Shown here piece after piece: positions 28,478 through 35,618 of a stretch of 64,000 bases of DNA. The stretch is from Novosphingobium sp. EMRT-2 (lineage in GTDB: Bacteria > Pseudomonadota > Alphaproteobacteria > Sphingomonadales > Sphingomonadaceae), in NCBI RefSeq assembly GCF_005145025.1, contig NZ_CP039695.1, positions 1,979,501-2,043,500 on the forward strand, read 5' to 3'. The notes under the pieces are model-generated. The model was not told the DNA's origin. It made no database searches and saw only the letters and a list, made by a program, of their open reading frames with translations. Position 1 is the stretch's first letter, and the number at the start of each line of letters is the position of its first letter. The position numbers and the translations under genes are program-made.

Positions 28478-28942
28478 ATGCCTGCCCAGACTCACAGCGC
28501 CGGTGCGCCGGGCGTGCCGCCCGGACGCTTCGCCGAAACCGTGCGCGCGATGGCCCGCCCGCAGGACATCCGCGCCCTCTCGCTGATCGGGCTGCACACG
28601 GTGATGGCGATGCGGCTGTGCGCGCTGTTCGAACGGGCCGCGCGCGATCCGGTGCCGGACCTGGCCCAGCGCTATCGCAGCGTCGAGGCTGCCGTCGGCG
28701 TGCACGATCTGGTCCGCACGATCGTGACCACCTGGCCCGAGGCCTTCATGGTCAATCGCCCGTGCTGCCTTGTCATGTCGCCCGACGAGGCGACGCTGGC
28801 CGAACTGGTCCGTTCGACCTGCCTTGGCGATCGCGCGCGTTTTGACGCCACGATCGCCGGCTTCGTGCGAAGCGACCGGCACGATCGCCTGTTCGACGCC
28901 ACCGTGCGCGCCGTCGCGCTGTTGCAGGCCTGCCCCGCCTAG
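28478..28942 (+). CDS. Small soluble protein of unknown function, probably iron-regulated
   Basis: A 154-residue mostly helical protein. A Cys-containing patch NRPCCLVMSPDEATL in the middle resembles the CC-x-x-M-(S/T)-x-DE stretch of the sphingomonad DUF6628 family, but this match is from memory and tentative. GAAAGGGAG precedes the ATG at 28478, chosen over an in-frame ATG at 28454 that lies inside the second palindrome. Two iron-box-like palindromes upstream suggest control by iron supply. A role in iron or haem handling is inference only. Confidence 0.65.
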   Translation: MPAQTHSAGAPGVPPGRFAETVRAMARPQDIRALSLIGLHTVMAMRLCALFERAARDPVPDLAQRYRSVEAAVGVHDLVRTIVTTWPEAFMVNRPCCLVMSPDEATLAELVRSTCLGDRARFDATIAGFVRSDRHDRLFDATVRAVALLQACPA

Positions 28943-28954
28943 CGTCCAGACCCG

Positions 28955-29647
28955 TTACTGGCGCGCGCTTTCCCAGCGCGCCTGCACGCGCCGCTCCAGC
29001 GCGCGGAACAGGGCGTCGAGATCCTCGCGGTCGATGTCGAGCACTTCGTCCCAATCCGCCAGCACCGCATCGAGATCGGCGATGTCGTAGGTGCCGGCCC
29101 AGGTATCCCGTGGCAGCACGGGCGGCGGCGCGGGATGGTGCGGCCAGGGGTGGCCGGTCAGCCGGTTGTAGAGCCACCCGGAAGCGGCCAGCGCCAGCAC
29201 GTTCGGGGCCAGCGGCATCAGCAGGAAAGACCAGCCCCAGCCGTTCGCGCCAGCGCCCAGCGCGCAGAGCAGCGCGCAGGCTCCGCCGGGCGGGTGCAGG
29301 CAGCGCGCCATTGCCATCAGCGCGATCGCGCAGCCCACGCCCAGGCTAGCGGCGAGCCATGGCGCGGCGATCCAGTGGCCGGCCGCAAGACCCACGGCGG
29401 CCGAAATGAGGTTGCCGCCGATCACGGGCCAGGGTTGCGCCAGCGGGCTGGCCGGGACCGCGAAGACCAGCACGGCGGCGGCACCGAGCGGCGCGACCAG
29501 CCAGGGCAGCCCAGGCGATGCCATCCCCGGCAGACCCGCCTGCGCGAGAAAGCGCGTCAGCACGCCCGCCACGGCGATCCCGATAAGCGCGCCCAAGGCG
29601 CCGCGCGCCCAGCCCAGTCTGCCGCCGGCGGCGGGAAGGAAGGCCAT
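28955..29647 (-). CDS. HPP-family integral membrane protein
   Basis: A 230-residue protein with four to five membrane helices and the family's name-giving motif in ARCLHPPGGACALL. Members in cyanobacteria and plants have been linked to nitrite transport; the bacterial role is unclear. The C-terminal 60 residues are acidic and cytoplasmic. It lies downstream of the rpsI terminator, so it probably has its own promoter. Confidence 0.83.
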   Translation of the reverse strand: MAFLPAAGGRLGWARGALGALIGIAVAGVLTRFLAQAGLPGMASPGLPWLVAPLGAAAVLVFAVPASPLAQPWPVIGGNLISAAVGLAAGHWIAAPWLAASLGVGCAIALMAMARCLHPPGGACALLCALGAGANGWGWSFLLMPLAPNVLALAASGWLYNRLTGHPWPHHPAPPPVLPRDTWAGTYDIADLDAVLADWDEVLDIDREDLDALFRALERRVQARWESARQ

Positions 29648-29673
29648 GGGTTACTCCGCTTGAGACAGGGCAA

Positions 29674-29702
29674 CAAAAAAGGGGCCGGCAAGCGCCAGCC
29701 CC
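29674..29702 (-). terminator. Rho-independent terminator of the rplM-rpsI operon
   Basis: Read on the minus strand, GGGGCTGGC pairs with GCCGGCCCC (one G-T pair) around loop GCTT and is followed by six T. It lies 32 bases past the rpsI stop. Confidence 0.9.
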
Positions 29703-29733
29703 TCTTTCGAAATCGACCGTGAGGCCGAAAGAC

Positions 29734-30288
29734 TTAGCGCTTCGAGAACTGGAAGCTGCGGCGAGCCTTGGCCCGGCCGTACTTCTTGCGCTCGACCACG
29801 CGGCTGTCGCGGGTGAGGAAGCCAGCGGCCTTGACGGCGCCACGCAGCGCCGGCTCGAACTTCGACAGCGCCTGCGCGATGCCGTGCTTCACCGCGCCGG
29901 CCTGACCCGAGAGACCGCCGCCCTTGACCGTGGCGATGATATCGTACTGGCCTTCGCGACCAGCGACCTGGAAGGGCTGGTTGATGACGAGGCGCAGCGT
30001 CGGGCGGGCGAAGTAAACTTCCTGATCGCGGCCGTTGACCACGATCTTGCCCGAACCGGGCTTCAGCCACACGCGGGCCACGGCGTCCTTGCGGCGGCCG
30101 GTGGCATAGGAACGGCCATAGGCGTCCACTTCGCGATCGCGCAGCGGCGCGGCGGGAGCGGCGGGGACGACCGGAGCGGCGTCACCAGCGGCAGCGGCCG
30201 GAGCCTCCGCAGCCGGAGCGGCGGCGGTCAGGTTCTTGAGATCCGCCAGGCTCGAAACGGAATCGGTGGTGTTGGGGGTATCCGACAT
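29734..30288 (-). CDS. rpsI: 30S ribosomal protein S9
   Basis: Small-subunit protein whose C-terminal tail reaches the P-site tRNA; the tail here ends [10 protein letters not shown] as expected. At 184 residues it is longer than the usual ~130 because of an Ala/Pro/Glu-rich N-terminal extension of about 50 residues, a feature of sphingomonads and some other alphaproteobacteria. The core starts near [20 protein letters not shown]. Its ATG overlaps the rplM stop by one base (TAATG). Confidence 0.95.
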   Translation of the reverse strand: MSDTPNTTDSVSSLADLKNLTAAAPAAEAPAAAAGDAAPVVPAAPAAPLRDREVDAYGRSYATGRRKDAVARVWLKPGSGKIVVNGRDQEVYFARPTLRLVINQPFQVAGREGQYDIIATVKGGGLSGQAGAVKHGIAQALSKFEPALRGAVKAAGFLTRDSRVVERKKYGRAKARRSFQFSKR

Positions 30289-30767
30289 TATGCGCCCACC
30301 TTGTTCTTGCGGTTGAGCGAAGCGACATCGAACGCTTCGGGCTGGTTGCCGCCGTGCGGATGCTCGGTACCGGCATAGAGGTGGAGCGCGCGCATCTGGT
30401 CACGGCCGAGCGGGCCGCGCGGGATCATGCGTTCCACCGCCTTTTCGAGCACGCGCTCGGGGAAGCGGCCGCCCAGCACCTTGTCGGCGGTAACCGCCTT
30501 GATGCCGCCGGCATAGCCGGTGTGCTTGTAATAGGTCTTCGCCTTGAGCTTGTTGCCCGTGAGGCGCACCTTGTCCGCGTTGATGACGACGACGTGATCG
30601 CCGCAATCGACGTGCGGGGTGAAGCTCGGCTTGTGCTTGCCGCGCAGGATGTTGGCGATGATGACGGCGAGACGGCCAAGCACCAACCCATCGGCATCGA
30701 TCAGATGCCACTTCTTTTCAACCTCGGCCGGCTTAATCGACCGGGTGACCTTGCTGAGAGCCTTCAT
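30288..30767 (-). CDS. rplM: 50S ribosomal protein L13
   Basis: Early-assembly large-subunit protein, 159 residues. Conserved stretches [36 protein letters not shown] and [10 protein letters not shown] are all visible. First gene of the classic rplM-rpsI operon, translationally coupled to rpsI. Confidence 0.96.
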   Translation of the reverse strand: MKALSKVTRSIKPAEVEKKWHLIDADGLVLGRLAVIIANILRGKHKPSFTPHVDCGDHVVVINADKVRLTGNKLKAKTYYKHTGYAGGIKAVTADKVLGGRFPERVLEKAVERMIPRGPLGRDQMRALHLYAGTEHPHGGNQPEAFDVASLNRKNKVGA

Positions 30768-30847
30768 GGCTGGAACGGTTCCCTAATCTGTGCACCGCAC
30801 GCAGACAAAAGGCCCGCATCGCAGTGAGGAAGCGCGCCTTTGTTGCA

Positions 30848-30865
30848 AGAGCCCTGCCGAGTCAA
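30848..30865 (-). promoter_or_regulatory. Probable rplM promoter, -35 region
   Basis: On the minus strand TTGACT (30865-30860) lies about 95 bases before the rplM start, the only good -35 hexamer in the gap. The -10 region is not clear, so the assignment is partial. Confidence 0.35.
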
Positions 30866-30883
30866 GCATTCGCGCGGGTTTTC

Positions 30884-30907
30884 GAGGAGGTAAAATAATA
30901 CCTTCTC
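30884..30907. repeat. Hairpin GAGGAGGTA / TACCTTCTC between rplM and cutA
   Basis: Nine-base arms with one mismatch (G-T in RNA) around AAATAA. It lies 28 bases beyond the cutA stop on the same strand and just upstream of the probable rplM promoter. It may end cutA transcripts, although no T-run follows. Confidence 0.35.
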
Positions 30908-30934
30908 ACTTCAACCCCGCTCTTGCGCGGTGTT

Positions 30935-31264
30935 TTAAGCGTTTTTACCGGTCTCCGCGACCAGCCAGGCGAGCGTGGCTGGCGGCGCCGCATCGGCGCG
31001 CCAGCCGAGGATCGCGGGGCAAGCGTAAGGATGGATTTCCGCCAGTTTCGCCACGGCGGCATCGAGCGCGGCAGCGGTCGTCTTGCACAGCATCGCCACT
31101 TCCTCGCCACGCCCGCGCTCGCCCTGCCAGATATAGAGCGAGATCATGCCCGGCAGGATATTGGCGCAGGCGATCAGCCCGGCATCGAGCAGCGTTCCGG
31201 CGGCGGCTTCCGCATCCGCGCTGCTGGCGAACGGGCTCCAGATCAGCGCCACGCCATCCGCCAT
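30935..31264 (-). CDS. cutA: Divalent-cation tolerance protein CutA
   Basis: Small trimeric cytoplasmic protein of 109 residues related to PII signalling proteins. Typical stretches are LIACANILPGMISLYIWQG and EVAMLCKTTAAALDA, with a IHPYACPAILGW ending. Linked to copper tolerance in E. coli, but its true role is unsettled. It follows ctaA by 6 bases and is likely cotranscribed with it. Confidence 0.9.
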   Translation of the reverse strand: MADGVALIWSPFASSADAEAAAGTLLDAGLIACANILPGMISLYIWQGERGRGEEVAMLCKTTAAALDAAVAKLAEIHPYACPAILGWRADAAPPATLAWLVAETGKNA

Positions 31265-31270
31265 CGCGAA

Positions 31271-32344
31271 TCAGCGCTTCTGGCCGAGCGCGTGCGCGCC
31301 CCACGTCGTCGCGGCCACCAGCAGCGCGCCGACAAGCTGGTGCGCCACCGCGATCCAGATCGCCACGCCGCTCATCACCGTGGCGATGCCGAGCAGGATC
31401 TGCGTGCCGAAAGCGCTATGGATGGCGACGGAGGCGGACCGCGCCTGCGCCTTGCGCAGCTTGCGCCCCATCACCACCAGCACCGCCACCACCGCCCAGG
31501 CCCACCAGCGGTGGACGAAATGGACGAGGAACGGATCGGACAGGAAGGCGTGCGCCCCGCCGTGCGACCAGTCGATCCCGGCGGGGAACAGGCTCCCCTG
31601 CATTAGCGGCCAGGCATCCCAGTTGAACCAGCCGCCCCCGGCCGCCGTGCCCGCGCGCAGGCCCGCCAGCAGCGCACCATAGAACAGTTGCAGCACCAGC
31701 ATCGCCAGTGCCAGCGCGGCAAAACCGGTCAGCCGCGACCGCGCCCGGCCCCGCGCCAGCGCACACAGGTCCAGCGCGGTCCATACGAGGCCGGCCAGCG
31801 TCACCAACGCGACCAGCAGGTGCGCGGCCAGACGGAAGTGACTGACCTTGACGTCGTGGACGATGCCGGACTGCACCATCCACCAGCCGACCGCGCCCTG
31901 CAGCCCGCCCAGCGCCAGCAGCGCCAGCAGGCGCGGCTTGTAGCCCGCCGGAATGCGCCCCTTCACCCAGAACCACGCCAGCGGCAGCGCGAAGACCATG
32001 CCGATCGTGCGCGCCAGCAGGCGGTGGACCCATTCCCAGAAGAAGATGAACTTGTAGTCCGCCAGCGTCATGCCCGCCGGGCCGTTGACCAGCCGATATT
32101 GCGGCGTCTGGCGATAGGCGTCGAACTCGGCCTGCCACTGCGCGTCGGTCAGCGGCGGCAGGGCGCCGGTTACCGGCTTCCATTCGGTGATCGAAACCCC
32201 CGATTCGGTCAGCCGCGTCACCCCGCCGACCACGACGATCATCGCCACCATCGCCGCCACGATCAGCAGCCAGCGGGCAATGGCCAGCGGTGCGGCGCGC
32301 ACTTCACGGGGGGCGGCGAACGGAGAGGGGATCGCGGATTCCAT
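31271..32344 (-). CDS. ctaA: Heme A synthase (Cox15/CtaA)
   Basis: Inner-membrane enzyme oxidising the heme O methyl group to a formyl group to give heme A for cytochrome aa3 oxidase. The 357 residues hold about eight membrane helices in two four-helix repeats. Haem-ligand His residues are seen in EWVHRLLAR, KVSHFRLAAHLLVAL, LVHFVHRWWAW and IAVAHQLVGALL, and the ESGVSITEWKP loop is characteristic. Upstream is the divergent merC gene. Confidence 0.94.
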   Translation of the reverse strand: MESAIPSPFAAPREVRAAPLAIARWLLIVAAMVAMIVVVGGVTRLTESGVSITEWKPVTGALPPLTDAQWQAEFDAYRQTPQYRLVNGPAGMTLADYKFIFFWEWVHRLLARTIGMVFALPLAWFWVKGRIPAGYKPRLLALLALGGLQGAVGWWMVQSGIVHDVKVSHFRLAAHLLVALVTLAGLVWTALDLCALARGRARSRLTGFAALALAMLVLQLFYGALLAGLRAGTAAGGGWFNWDAWPLMQGSLFPAGIDWSHGGAHAFLSDPFLVHFVHRWWAWAVVAVLVVMGRKLRKAQARSASVAIHSAFGTQILLGIATVMSGVAIWIAVAHQLVGALLVAATTWGAHALGQKR

Positions 32345-32422
32345 GGGCAGAAGCCTGTCCCACCGACATCACGCCAGCGCAAGCGCGAATCCTGCTCCGG
32401 GGCGGTCATGCCCTCTTGTGCA

Positions 32423-32439
32423 ATGATACAATGTAACAT
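32423..32439 (+). promoter_or_regulatory. Zur-like palindrome before merC
   Basis: A 17-base near-palindrome (ATGATACA-A-TGTAACAT) with one mismatched pair, A/T-rich amid GC-rich DNA, lies 12 bases before the merC ATG. Its form resembles alphaproteobacterial zinc-uptake-regulator boxes. Assignment to Zur is inference. Confidence 0.5.
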
Positions 32440-32451
32440 ATATGCACTGCC

Positions 32452-32823
32452 ATGAATGACGCGCTGCAGGCCCTGCGTTCCCGGCTCGACCGGTTCGGCG
32501 TGCTCCTTTCGGGGCTGTGCCTGCTGCATTGCCTGGCCGGCGTGTTTCTGGTCGGCCTGCTCGGCGTGGGCGGTGGTGTACTGCTGGACCCGGCGATCCA
32601 TCGCATCGGGCTGGTGCTGGCCCTGACGGTCGGCGCCACCACAATCGGCCTGGGCGCGCTGCGGCACGGCCATGTGCTGCCGCTGGCCGTGGGCGGAACC
32701 GGCCTGGCGCTGATGGCGGCGGCGGTCGTGACCGGGCACGGCACGCAGGAAGCGGTGCTGACCATCGGCGGCGTGGTGCTGGTGGCAACGGCGCACCTCC
32801 TCAACATGCGGCGCGGCTGCTGA
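32452..32823 (+). CDS. MerC-domain membrane protein
   Basis: A 123-residue protein with four membrane helices. The first helix carries the MerC-type Cys pair (GLCLLHCLAG, Cys23 and Cys27) and the chain ends with another Cys. MerC proteins import Hg2+ in mer operons, but no other mer gene is here, and chromosomal copies in sphingomonads may handle another soft or transition metal. The Zur-like palindrome upstream hints at zinc-linked control. Confidence 0.82.
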   Translation: MNDALQALRSRLDRFGVLLSGLCLLHCLAGVFLVGLLGVGGGVLLDPAIHRIGLVLALTVGATTIGLGALRHGHVLPLAVGGTGLALMAAAVVTGHGTQEAVLTIGGVVLVATAHLLNMRRGC

Positions 32824-32892
32824 GCGGCTACTGCTGTTCCTGCCCCTGAGCGCACGCTTGCGCGCCGCGCCCCGCACGCTAAAGCGGCGGGC

Positions 32893-33912
32893 ATGAATGC
32901 CAGCCCTTCCCCCGCTTCGCTTTCGATCACCGTCAATGGCGAGCCGCGCCGCGCCGCGCCGGGTTCGATCGCCGATCTGGTGCGCGACATCGGGCTCGAT
33001 CCGGCCAAGGTCGCGGTCGAGCGCAACGGCGAGATCGCGCCGCGTTCGACTCTGGCCAACGTGGCGCTGGCGGATGGCGACGTGCTGGAGATCGTCCACT
33101 TCGTGGGCGGCGGACAAGAAGAAGGAATGCGGGCCGTGAACGACGATGACAGCTGGACCGTGGCAGGCCGCACCTTCCGCTCGCGCCTGATCGTGGGCAC
33201 CGGCAAGTACAAGGACTTTGCCCAGAACGCCGCCGCCGTCGCCGCCTCGGGCGCGGAGATCGTCACCGTCGCCGTGCGCCGCGTGAACATTTCCGATCCC
33301 AAGGCGCCGATGCTGACGGACTTCATCGATCCGAAGAAAATCACCTACCTGCCCAATACCGCGGGCTGCTTCACCGCCGAGGACGCGATCCGCACGCTGC
33401 GCCTGGCGCGCGAGGCGGGCGGCTGGGATCTGGTCAAGCTGGAGGTGCTGGGCGAGGCGAAGACGCTCTATCCCGACATGCGCGAAACGCTGCGCGCCAC
33501 GGAAATCCTGGCCAACGAAGGCTTCCTGCCGATGGTCTATTGTTCGGACGATCCAATCGCGGCGAAGCAGCTGGAAAGCGCCGGCGCGGTCGCGGTCATG
33601 CCGCTGGGCGCACCGATCGGTTCGGGCCTTGGCATCCAGAACCGGGTGATGATCCGGCTGATCGTGGAAGGCGCCAGCGTGCCGGTGCTGGTCGATGCCG
33701 GCGTGGGCACCGCGTCGGACGCGGCGGTGGCGATGGAACTGGGTTGCGACGGCGTGCTGATGAACACCGCGATCGCCGAGGCGAAGGACCCGGTGCGCAT
33801 GGCGCGGGCGATGAAGCTGGCAACCGAAGCCGGCCGCGAAGCCTACCGCGCGGGCCGGATGGGAACGCGGAAGTACGCCGATCCCTCCAGCCCGCTGGCC
33901 GGCCTGATCTGA
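32893..33912 (+). CDS. thiG: ThiS-ThiG fusion: sulfur carrier plus thiazole synthase
   Basis: Makes the thiazole phosphate of thiamine from dehydroglycine, deoxyxylulose 5-phosphate and ThiS-thiocarboxylate. In one 339-residue chain, residues 9-74 are a ThiS beta-grasp domain ending in Gly72-Gly74 and residues about 86-339 are the ThiG barrel, with the Schiff-base Lys in [17 protein letters not shown] and the phosphate-site [14 protein letters not shown]. The carrier's Gly-Gly is internal, whereas free ThiS ends in Gly-Gly. No TPP riboswitch is seen in the 69-base gap upstream. Its stop directly abuts that of the convergent oxygenase gene. Confidence 0.93.
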   Translation: MNASPSPASLSITVNGEPRRAAPGSIADLVRDIGLDPAKVAVERNGEIAPRSTLANVALADGDVLEIVHFVGGGQEEGMRAVNDDDSWTVAGRTFRSRLIVGTGKYKDFAQNAAAVAASGAEIVTVAVRRVNISDPKAPMLTDFIDPKKITYLPNTAGCFTAEDAIRTLRLAREAGGWDLVKLEVLGEAKTLYPDMRETLRATEILANEGFLPMVYCSDDPIAAKQLESAGAVAVMPLGAPIGSGLGIQNRVMIRLIVEGASVPVLVDAGVGTASDAAVAMELGCDGVLMNTAIAEAKDPVRMARAMKLATEAGREAYRAGRMGTRKYADPSSPLAGLI

Positions 33913-34962
33913 TCAGGCCGCGACGGAAACGCCTTCCCGCTCCTCGCGCGCCAGCCGTTCGACCAGGCGGTTGTACAGCACCACGCCCTTGTCGAACGTC
34001 ACCGGCAGGACCGGGTGGGCGGGATCGCGGTCGATCACTTTCTGCTGCGCCTCGATCATGGTCTTGTCCTCGGCAAAGGCCATGGCCGCCACGCCCATCA
34101 GCCGATCGCGCAGCGCATCGTCGCCATGGTCGCGATGCGGCCCCCAGCTAAAGAAATAGCGGCTGGTGCGGTCGGTCAGCGCGGTCACGGCCTGGCTGGT
34201 AAAGGTGACCCCGGTCCTGGGCAGATCGGGCGGCGGCGGCGCATCGCGCAGCCGGTCGGCGGTTCCGGCGGGATAGCTGGCGCTGGGCATCAGCAGGATG
34301 CCCGGCACGTGGTATTCATAGCAGCTCCACAGGTCGACCGGCTCCAGGCCACCGTTGATCGTGCTGCGGTTCTGCCCGCGGACCCAGCGTTCGAACCGCA
34401 CGCCGCGCGGCAGTTGCGTGACCTTGGGCCGCGTGCGCGCCCATTCCTCGTCCGCGCCGAAGCTGTTGGCATGGACGAAGGCCAGGTGCGTGAAATCGCA
34501 CAGATTGTCGTGGATCAGCCGGGCCTCAGCGGCATAATCGAGCTGGCCCCGGCCGAGAATGTAGTCCGGATCGTCGAACCCGACCGCCGGCGGGATCAGC
34601 GCGGGATCGGCCCGCGCGGGATCGCCCAGCCAGACCCATATCCAGCTGTGCCGGTCCACCACGGGATAGCTGCGCGCGCGGGCGGTGGCCGGGATCGTCT
34701 CCTGCCCCGGAATGTCGCTGCACCGGCCATCCGCCTCGAACTTCAGGCCGTGGTACAGGCAGCGCAGCGCCTCGCCCTCGCACCGGCCCAGCGACAGCGG
34801 CGCCAGCCGGTGAACGCAGCGGTCCTCCAGCGCCACGACGCGCCCGCTTTCGGCGCGGAAGATCACCACGGGATCGTTGGCCATGGTTATCGCGAAGGGC
34901 TTGCCCGCTTCCAGGTCCATCGACCAGCAGGCCACGTGCCAGGCGTTGCGCACATGAATCAT
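33913..34962 (-). CDS. Rieske non-heme iron aromatic-ring oxygenase, alpha subunit
   Basis: A 349-residue oxygenase component of the vanillate-demethylase/phenoxybenzoate-dioxygenase type. The N-terminal Rieske 2Fe-2S motif is complete (CVHR at about 48-51, CLYH at about 68-71). The mononuclear iron site reads DFTHLAFVH, the expected D-x2-H-x4-H. Such enzymes demethylate or hydroxylate aromatic acids but need a reductase, and none lies nearby. Divergent from a TetR regulator that probably controls it. Substrate unknown. Confidence 0.87.
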   Translation of the reverse strand: MIHVRNAWHVACWSMDLEAGKPFAITMANDPVVIFRAESGRVVALEDRCVHRLAPLSLGRCEGEALRCLYHGLKFEADGRCSDIPGQETIPATARARSYPVVDRHSWIWVWLGDPARADPALIPPAVGFDDPDYILGRGQLDYAAEARLIHDNLCDFTHLAFVHANSFGADEEWARTRPKVTQLPRGVRFERWVRGQNRSTINGGLEPVDLWSCYEYHVPGILLMPSASYPAGTADRLRDAPPPPDLPRTGVTFTSQAVTALTDRTSRYFFSWGPHRDHGDDALRDRLMGVAAMAFAEDKTMIEAQQKVIDRDPAHPVLPVTFDKGVVLYNRLVERLAREEREGVSVAA

Positions 34963-34999
34963 CGGGCTTCTCTCCCAAAAACCGACGACCCGAGTTTAC

Positions 35000-35012
35000 T
35001 TAACGTCGTTAA
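35000..35012. promoter_or_regulatory. TetR-type operator candidate TTAAC-GTC-GTTAA
   Basis: A perfect 13-base palindrome in the 67-base gap between the divergent oxygenase and TetR genes. It stands out as the only A/T-rich stretch there, overlaps the space where both promoters must lie, and fits a shared operator. Confidence 0.6.
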
Positions 35013-35029
35013 ATTGTCAAACGGGAACG

Positions 35030-35605
35030 ATGGCCCGCCACCGCGACATTGCGATCGATCGCTCCGGCATCGTTGCCGCCGCCTTTGCCCTGCTCGACGA
35101 AGCGGGGCTGGATGGCGTGACGATGCGGGCGCTGGCGGCGCGGCTGTCGGTGCAGGCACCAGCGCTGTACTGGCACGTGCGCGACAAGGCCGCGCTGGTC
35201 GGGCTGATGGCCGAAGCGCTCTATGCCGAGGCGCGCGCCGGCCTGCACGACGGCCTCGACGCGCGCGCATGGCTGCTGGCGTTGGGCCGGGGGCTATGCC
35301 GCAGCCTGGCGCGCCATCGCGATGCCGCCCGGTTGCTGGCTTCGGCGCGGCCGCTTGCGCAGGCCAGCGACGAAACGGCCGCGGGCATGGCCGCGCCGCT
35401 GGTGAAGCGCGGGTTTAGCCGCGAACAGGCGCTGGAAGCGCAAGCCGCCGTGCTGTCGCTGTCGCTGGGCTGGTCGATCTATCGCGAGAACGCCGCGATG
35501 CACGCGTTCCTGACCGGGATGTTCGATCTGGAGGAAAGTTTCGAGCGCGGCCTGCAGGCGCTGGTGGACGGCCTCGTCATCGAGGCCGTCCCCGCGTCGT
35601 CTTGA
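35030..35605 (+). CDS. TetR-family regulator, likely repressor of the Rieske oxygenase gene
   Basis: A 191-residue regulator. The N-terminal HTH (IVAAAFALLDEAGLDGVTMR, ALAARLSVQAPALYWHVRDK) is of the Tn10 TetR subgroup, and the C-terminal part matches the TetR_C ligand domain with the family's LSLGWSIYRENA-like helix. Divergent from the oxygenase with a palindrome between them, so autorepression plus control of the oxygenase is the simplest reading. Confidence 0.85.
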   Translation: MARHRDIAIDRSGIVAAAFALLDEAGLDGVTMRALAARLSVQAPALYWHVRDKAALVGLMAEALYAEARAGLHDGLDARAWLLALGRGLCRSLARHRDAARLLASARPLAQASDETAAGMAAPLVKRGFSREQALEAQAAVLSLSLGWSIYRENAAMHAFLTGMFDLEESFERGLQALVDGLVIEAVPASS

Positions 35606-35618
35606 TCGCGTCCGGGCG

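Noticed and set aside
32824..32892. Possible TPP riboswitch before the thiamine fusion gene
   Set aside because: The gap is only 69 bases and lacks the conserved TPP core segments.
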